A program made the translations under genes and the position numbers. From the NCBI RefSeq assembly GCF_003254395.2, contig NC_037640.1:3888289-3952288 (forward strand): a stretch of 64,000 nt of DNA, written 5' to 3'. The notes under the pieces are model-generated. The model made no database searches. It saw nothing but the letters and a program-made list of their open reading frames with translations, and was not told where the DNA came from. Position 1 is the first letter of the stretch; the number at the start of each line of letters is the position of its first letter. Positions 58,161-64,000 of the stretch are shown one piece after another. The DNA is from Apis mellifera (lineage: Eukaryota; Arthropoda; Insecta; Hymenoptera; Apidae).

Positions 58161-60189
58161 CCACCACCGCGTTGCGCGTTTCGTGGTCCGCGAGTTCCAA
58201 CGAATCTCTCGTCAACCTGGAGAGAAAGTAAATCGCGGGGGACTAATTTTGAAAAGATTATTTATCTCGTATCTTTTTCACGCGAGTTGTTCTTGACTCG
58301 AAAGAAGGGAAAATGTATTGGAGAAAAAGTGTTTTTTGTATCGAATTTTATAAAATGTAAGAAGCAGTTAAAAAAAGATCATTTCGTCGGTCGGAGAACA
58401 GCCTTGGAAAATAAGAGAAATAATCGTTGATATTTCTTTCCTCTTCTTCTCCATTTAATCTAAATCTTATCTTAACTTTAATCCGTATCTCGATTGCACA
58501 ATTCACGGGTATATTTATAACATGTATGTAATATTAAATCCGTGATCTCATCGGTAGTTTTTATATAAGTATGTAAATGATAAAATTAACTTCTTCCCGG
58601 GCTCTGAATGTACTGAATGTAAAAATTCCTCTAAATTACAAACTTGGATCCAATTTGCACACACACACATATATATATTATTTTCTATAATTTATTTACT
58701 GTATAATAATATTGGATATGTTGCGATCCGTTTTCAAATAAACGAATAAATAATAGTCGAAGAACGAAGAGGAGAAATCCAAAATGGATAACTAATTGGA
58801 TATATATATTCCTCGGATCGTGTTTTTTGCGCGAATTTCCTCAAAGGCGATCGTGTTGGCGTTATTTGACGTTAATGGAACTGAACTCGATCTGTATACG
58901 AATCGGTGCGGAATAGGAAACGATCGAGTTTAAGATGGAACGCGGAAGAGACGCTTGACGGTTTCTTGCAATCCGATTCTTCCTCTCGTGTTCTTTCGAG
59001 GATCACATCAATTTACAGAGAAAAATAAATAAATTAAGTAAACGATGTAATGTGATAATAATCAGAATGTCGAATTTTTTCGATTCAATTCGATTCATCG
59101 ATACGTTGTACTCTACTTAGCCCGAATTTGACGTGGTCACGTTCTCTGGCCTTTTCTAACGCCCTCCGTCACGTTTCTAGATCGTTTCCAAACCGTTTCC
59201 AAGCTTTGAACGAGGCCTCTCATCGACAAAAGGCGCACTCGAGTTGCGCCACCAAATCGCTCGCTACCAGTTGCATGTTCGAGGACCGTCGAGCAAAGCA
59301 CTCGAGCTTTCGTGAAATGAAAATCTTTCTTCGATAGTGTATTTAACAGGGTCGAGTGCACGGCCGAGTCTGATGGGTGGCCACGTAACGGGTGATCCGC
59401 AAGTATACGATATCGATCGGATCCTCTTCGAAATTGCTTTCCTCTTTTTAATCTATACACGGCGTATTATTTGTAATTATTCTAAATCTTTTCAAATCCT
59501 CTTTCTTCGAGTTATTCGAATATTTTCGCTGAACGATCTTGTGACAACAAATTTGAGAGATTCCCTGGCAATCTTATTATAAGAAGAAAAGAAAGAAATA
59601 ATTCGAGAAGATCGTGAGATTAAGAATTAAAACAATCACGTTTATTTTGCAGGCCACGCGATTCCTCCTCCACTCGAAGAGAGAATCAGGGATTCTCGCA
59701 GGGACACCCGGTACACACGCGCGAGGAACGCACGATTCTTCATTCTCCACGTTGGCCATTTATGGGTGGCGTGCCACTTGACAGGACGCACGGCGTCACG
59801 GGGTAATCAAAGTGCCATTATCCATGGGAAATTGTAACCCCCGATCTCTCCAACCCCTCCAACTCCTTTGCCACGTCGTATTCAGTGCGCGAGACTTTTC
59901 TCTTTCTATCCCGAGACCGTAACCGACCGCGACCCCTCCGATCCTCGCACGTCTCGCACCTATATGTATACATATATACACACACGCACACACCTTTGAT
60001 GGTATATCGAAGGGGTGGTGGTCGTTACGCAAACCTCTGCCTTAACCCTCTTGTAACGCGCGTTACACGGTCTGGCCGTGGCGAGGGTCGACGAGTGTCA
60101 AAGCGGAGTCAACCGGTGAAAAATGGCCCCCGACTTGTTGTCACGAAGGATTCGTTAAGTAATCGTAATTCTTATCGGCTTGGGGGGAA

Positions 60190-60360
60190 CTGCTTCGACC
60201 TTGGTGTGTAATTGTAATTGTTCCCGTGACGCATCGTGACTCGTGTTAATCGTTAATACTCGTGTACGGCACGATTGTAAAACGAGGTAAAACATCGGTT
60301 ATTAAGTAGATTTTTAGCCGCGCTCGATAAGATTTCGCTCGCCGTATTCGCGAAGCCGTA
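60190..60360. promoter_or_regulatory. Non-repetitive patch with repeated TAATTG/TTAATCG homeodomain cores
   Basis: The sequence contains gtaattgtaattgttccc and then ttaatcgttaatac, both clusters of homeodomain cores, within about 70 bp, and lacks simple repeats. It could be a homeodomain-responsive element. Motif inference only. Confidence 0.22.
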
Positions 60361-62955
60361 ATTTTTTTTTTACATTCCGCGTGACTCGAATAAATGGAAT
60401 GTGCTTTTTTAGCTACGGTAATCGGAGCCCATTAAAAAAAAAAAATCCTTCGATTTATAAACATCGTTTCGTTTAAAACAATATATCGAACTTATTCAAG
60501 AAAAACTTTATTATTTAATAGTCCCCTTTTTCTTTTCCAAAGCTTTGCGAACTCGGGACGGAGCTTCGTGTCTCCTCGATCCTCGATTCCTTCGACGGAA
60601 AAATCCGTGGCCGTGGAAAATGAGTTTTCGGATAATCGATAACGGCTCCCCTTGATATTTAACCCCGTAATTAGCGGGATGTCACACCCGCCCAGTTATT
60701 CCCAAGCGAGGCCGCGTCTGGTCGCGCCGAATCCTCGTGTTTCACGGGTGACGGAAGCGCAGCACCGACATGGTTTCCCTCCCTCCCTCCCTCCCCCCGC
60801 CGCCAGTGGCGCGAGTAAAAGTATATTCGAGAGGGTGGAGGAGTGAGAGAGAGAGAGAGAGAGTGTGGCGAACCGGTTCGCAGCCTCCGTTGCAACCCCT
60901 CCGCTGGGGGTTTCCGCGGTAGCGTGATTTTCTGATTAGCAGCGGGTCGACTGGTTGCGGTTAACCGTTGTTAGGTTACCGGTCAATTGGTATGCATGGG
61001 CTGGGACTCGTGCCCACGGTACAGCCCCTGAACCCGGCTAACCTCCTCTCCCTCCTCCTCCTACGCCACCGACTAACGGCCGCGCACCGTGCTGTGTCTG
61101 CTTCGCCACCTTCCTCAATCGTTGGACCTAGATCGTTCGTTTCCACGTTGCGGTTTCCACGCCACTTTTTTTCTCTCACTCTCTCACCGGCCTAAAATTT
61201 TCTCCACCGAATTTCGGTGCTCGGCTAAGGGGTGGAATGGATGAATATTCCGTAGAGAGGCTGGTGTAATTTTATATATATATATTTTATAATATAGTAT
61301 TATATCGTGGATAATGTAATTGTGGTATATATGTAAAAGGAAAATGTGAGAAGAATTGATGAAAATAAATCGAGAATAAATAGGAATAATATAAAAATAT
61401 AGGAGAGAAATGAGAATTGTAACAGAGAGTTGTTTTCGTTGTTTCCAGGTCTCCTCCCTTCCAGTCTCGTGGATTGGAAAGGAACGCGATAACGTGTCCA
61501 TCGTTTCGGAAGTTTCGGGCCCTTGAAATTTTCTTGGCGAACGCACCCTTTCTTCGCAAAGGATCGGACTGCAAAGTGAACGCCGGTCCCACGACCGACG
61601 AGGAATCGACACTCTCGCATCGGTTACGTTTCGAGGGTGCGATCTCCCCTCGAGTTTTTCGAGAGGCGTGCAATGGTCGAGAGTACCTCCTTGACGAGGT
61701 ATTACGCCCGTGGGTAATAGATTTACGACGCGGAGAAAAGGTCATTCGATACTATCGCGTGATGTATTTGCAGAAAGGTTGTTCAATCTTTTCAATTGGT
61801 GACGTAACTTTTTCACTTTTTTAGTTATCATCTTGGTGATCTCGTCAATTTATTCATTATTTTGAAACGAAAAGAAAAAGTCGAGAAAATATTCGAAGAT
61901 ACATTCATACCTTTACTGTTGAAAAAATCTAATCGATTGATCGAAATCTTGAAGTTCAACATGGATATCTGAATAAGTTTTAAGCTTAAACTCTGTGAAT
62001 CTGAAGAAGAAGAGAAATCTTCGACAGATCATCGACGATAATTGTTTAATTGTTTAATTCGAAGGAAGGACGAGGAAGGAAAGATCAAACGTTTCGAAGT
62101 TTCTCTCCCTTGTTTGGATCCAACCTGGAGGAGGGCAGAGCAACGACTTTTAAAACGCAATTTAAAACGCCGTTGCTGCCGCTTTTGTGAAAATAATCAA
62201 GCACTCTCCGTGCTCCGGTGTCCCATGTGATTCGATCGGTTCCTCGGATCGTGGAACTTTTTAAACCGGCGTCCGGTTTACAGGCGGTGGAGGGTGGAGG
62301 GAGGAGCCGTGGAAAGGGATTTTCCAAGGCAAGGAAAAGCGGCGCGATCGGGCGGGAGTTTAAATTAGATTTCGTACTTCCGAGACGCTACAAGAACCTT
62401 AAAAGAGGAGGTAAGCGTGGACAAACGTCCTCCATTTTATCAGAGCTACTACCAGAGAGAGTTTCTTAGTTTCTCCTTCGCTTCTGTCCCTTTCCATCTC
62501 GAACGTTTCACTCTGTGAAGAAAGATCTTTTAAGGGTATCTTTTAAATTTTTTTCTTTTTCTTTTTCTTTTCCTGTCCAACTCTGTATTAGTTATTGGTA
62601 TAGTTTACAAAATAGCTTTGATCGCTTTTGTTTTTCAATCAAGAAGAACGAGAAGATTTTTAACGAGTTTACAATTAAATTAGTAAAGTTGAAATTTAAT
62701 TTATGAGTTAATTATTTCTTTTTAATGAAACAATAAATTATCTTATACATTTTTTTTTAAAAATTTCTTCCTCGAAAGAAGATGTATAAAAATAACGTTT
62801 TTTTATGTGTTAATTACATTTCTTCCTATAATAAAATATTTACTTCTATTTCACTAACAGGGATTCTATAACGTTTACCCGTTATCGAACTTTTTCTTGT
62901 CGTTCCCGATAGAAAATTCGAACGAGGGGGGGAGGGTAAAAGAAGCGCGTTCTCG

Positions 62956-62983
<28 letters not shown>
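62956..62983. repeat. (TA)n microsatellite, 28 bp
   Basis: A pure alternating T/A run. A G-run and an A-run follow directly. Confidence 0.9.
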
Positions 62984-62986
<3 letters not shown>

Positions 62987-64000
62987 GAGGGGGGGAAAAA
63001 AAATGAGGGAAGCACAGAGCAGGCGTACGCAGAGAAAAGTTTTCGCCAAACCGGATACAAGGAAGTTCTACCGTATTCGCGCATCCGGTGCTATAAATCT
63101 CGGTCTCTTCCCGCCTTCTCGTGCCCGCTGGCCAAGTCACCGACGAGCCCTCACTCTGTCCGACGAATAAATTTGCGATCAAACCTTTTTCCAGTTCACC
63201 GTCTTTCTCGATCGATCGGTCGGTTCTATCGATTCGAAGGAATCGTTCGTGATCGACAGCCGCACAGACAGAACCACTTGATCCGTCCACGAATCTGTCG
63301 ATATTTTCTGCTTTACCGATCGATCTATATCGCGGAAATACGTATGGAATATCTCTAATGATCAGACGTAAGTTGAAATTAAAAAGTGTATCGGTTCACG
63401 TTTCAAATCATTGTGTTTGTATTGTGTTAAGATTGTAATAAAAGTATAATTTTTAAAATATAAATCTTTAAAGTATAATTTTAAAGATTATGATAATGAC
63501 AAATTGTCAATGTTTCAGGTTCCGGTAGATACAACAGATGTGGATCACGCAATGGATTTCTGCAATACCAACCGATCACTTTTTCTTAAATCAGTGGTTC
63601 TCAACCTCTAAGTAATGAAGAAAGAAGATTGCTGTTATTTAGTCTTAGAATTTTAATATAATTGCGTTATCAAGGATGATCAGAACAATTCCTCTACGGC
63701 AAATTATAACAATTATTAATTATTTTTAATTTTGTATGAAAAAGAAGAGGCGCAAGATATTTTAAAAAAAAAAAGGATTGCAACAGTGATAGATGATCTT
63801 GTTAATCAATATATAATATTATTGAAAGAAATTGTAATCGTTCGATAATCCTATGAAAACTTTTTTTCCTCGAGCGGATTTTCTACTTAGAAAACGACAC
63901 AAGACGAGTATTTATGAGTTATTGATGACACGTACGCTTTCAGTATCTTAGAGAGGATCGTATAATAACGTAATTAACGACGCGTTGACAAATTGAATCG
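62984..64000. other. Noncoding right end of the window
   Basis: No supported exon. The last kilobase is AT-rich. It contains a tgtttcag|gttccgg that resembles a splice acceptor at 63513-63527 but opens into no sustained frame. It also contains a sequence matching the terminal consensus of hAT-type transposons (see next entry). Confidence 0.5.
63592..63606 (+). mobile_element. Possible left terminal repeat of a hAT-type DNA transposon
   Basis: CAGTGGTTCTCAACC matches the well-known terminal consensus of many hAT elements. The element would extend rightward past the window edge, so neither the opposite end nor the 8-bp target duplication can be seen. A similar but less perfect CAGCGTTTCTCAAACC occurs at 35894-35909 without a visible partner. 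Confidence 0.25.

Larger units (their letters stand above)
56230..62940. other. Noncoding sequence, no supported gene
   Basis: No exon is recognised. The stretch holds T/A-rich parts (56760-56900, 58440-58780), CTT-rich parts near 57300-57350, an E-box trio at 58085-58160, a non-repetitive patch at 60190-60360, a (GA)n run near 60845-60863, a CGGTTAACCG palindrome at 60958-60967 and AT-rich DNA at 61270-61430 and 62520-62870. Confidence 0.55.

Noticed and set aside
63505..63560. tgtttcag|gttccgg as an exon start
   Set aside because: The acceptor-like sequence opens no sustained frame and has no recognisable protein.

Overview
This is animal nuclear DNA, almost certainly from an insect and most likely a hymenopteran such as a bee. 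The evidence is a split homeobox gene with long introns, very unequal base composition (AT-rich stretches beside GC-rich CpG-dense patches), no CpG depletion, and many simple repeats and short local tandem arrays. There is no bacterial-type gene organisation, no rRNA or tRNA gene, and no transposon-coding ORF that I could support.

Only one protein-coding gene can be supported: a BarH-class homeobox gene (B-H1/B-H2, BARHL family) on the minus strand. Exon 1 (18365-18833 from the first in-frame ATG) encodes a His-rich N-terminus and an eh1-like FIL repression motif. Exon 2 (5880-6102) encodes a Ser-rich linker and homeodomain positions 1 to 53. The splice sites between them join in frame across a 12,262-bp intron. 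The gene is cut by the left edge of the window: the exon carrying homeodomain position 54 onward and the C-terminus should lie to the left.

Layout. 1-1640 is an AT-rich satellite-like array inside the next intron. 1641-5879 is the rest of that intron. 6103-18364 is intron 1, with two local tandem arrays (6240-7370 and 15125-15795), a GAGA plus Pho/YY1-like cluster near 8.6-8.8 kb and a 12-bp perfect dyad at 10718-10764. A CpG-rich block with CCAAT and GC boxes lies upstream of exon 1 at 20360-20700. From about 21 kb to 64 kb I find no supported exon. This 40-kb stretch contains simple repeats, further local tandem arrays (24091-24358, 46185-46870, 49340-50825, 54031-54300), several foldback segments (29320-29492, 29730-29763, 36896-36921, 43855-43889, 56061-56224) and patches of non-repetitive sequence that could be enhancers.

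Interpretation. A lone developmental transcription-factor gene inside a large gene-poor territory is the usual arrangement for homeobox genes, and much of the noncoding sequence is plausibly its regulatory landscape. The observations most worth checking are palindromic BarH-type sites (TTAAACGCGTTTAA) repeated in the gene's own intron, the paired hairpins near 56.1 kb, the nested foldback near 29.4 kb, and the seven-copy 210-bp array near 50 kb. I see no evidence for a novel multi-gene system.
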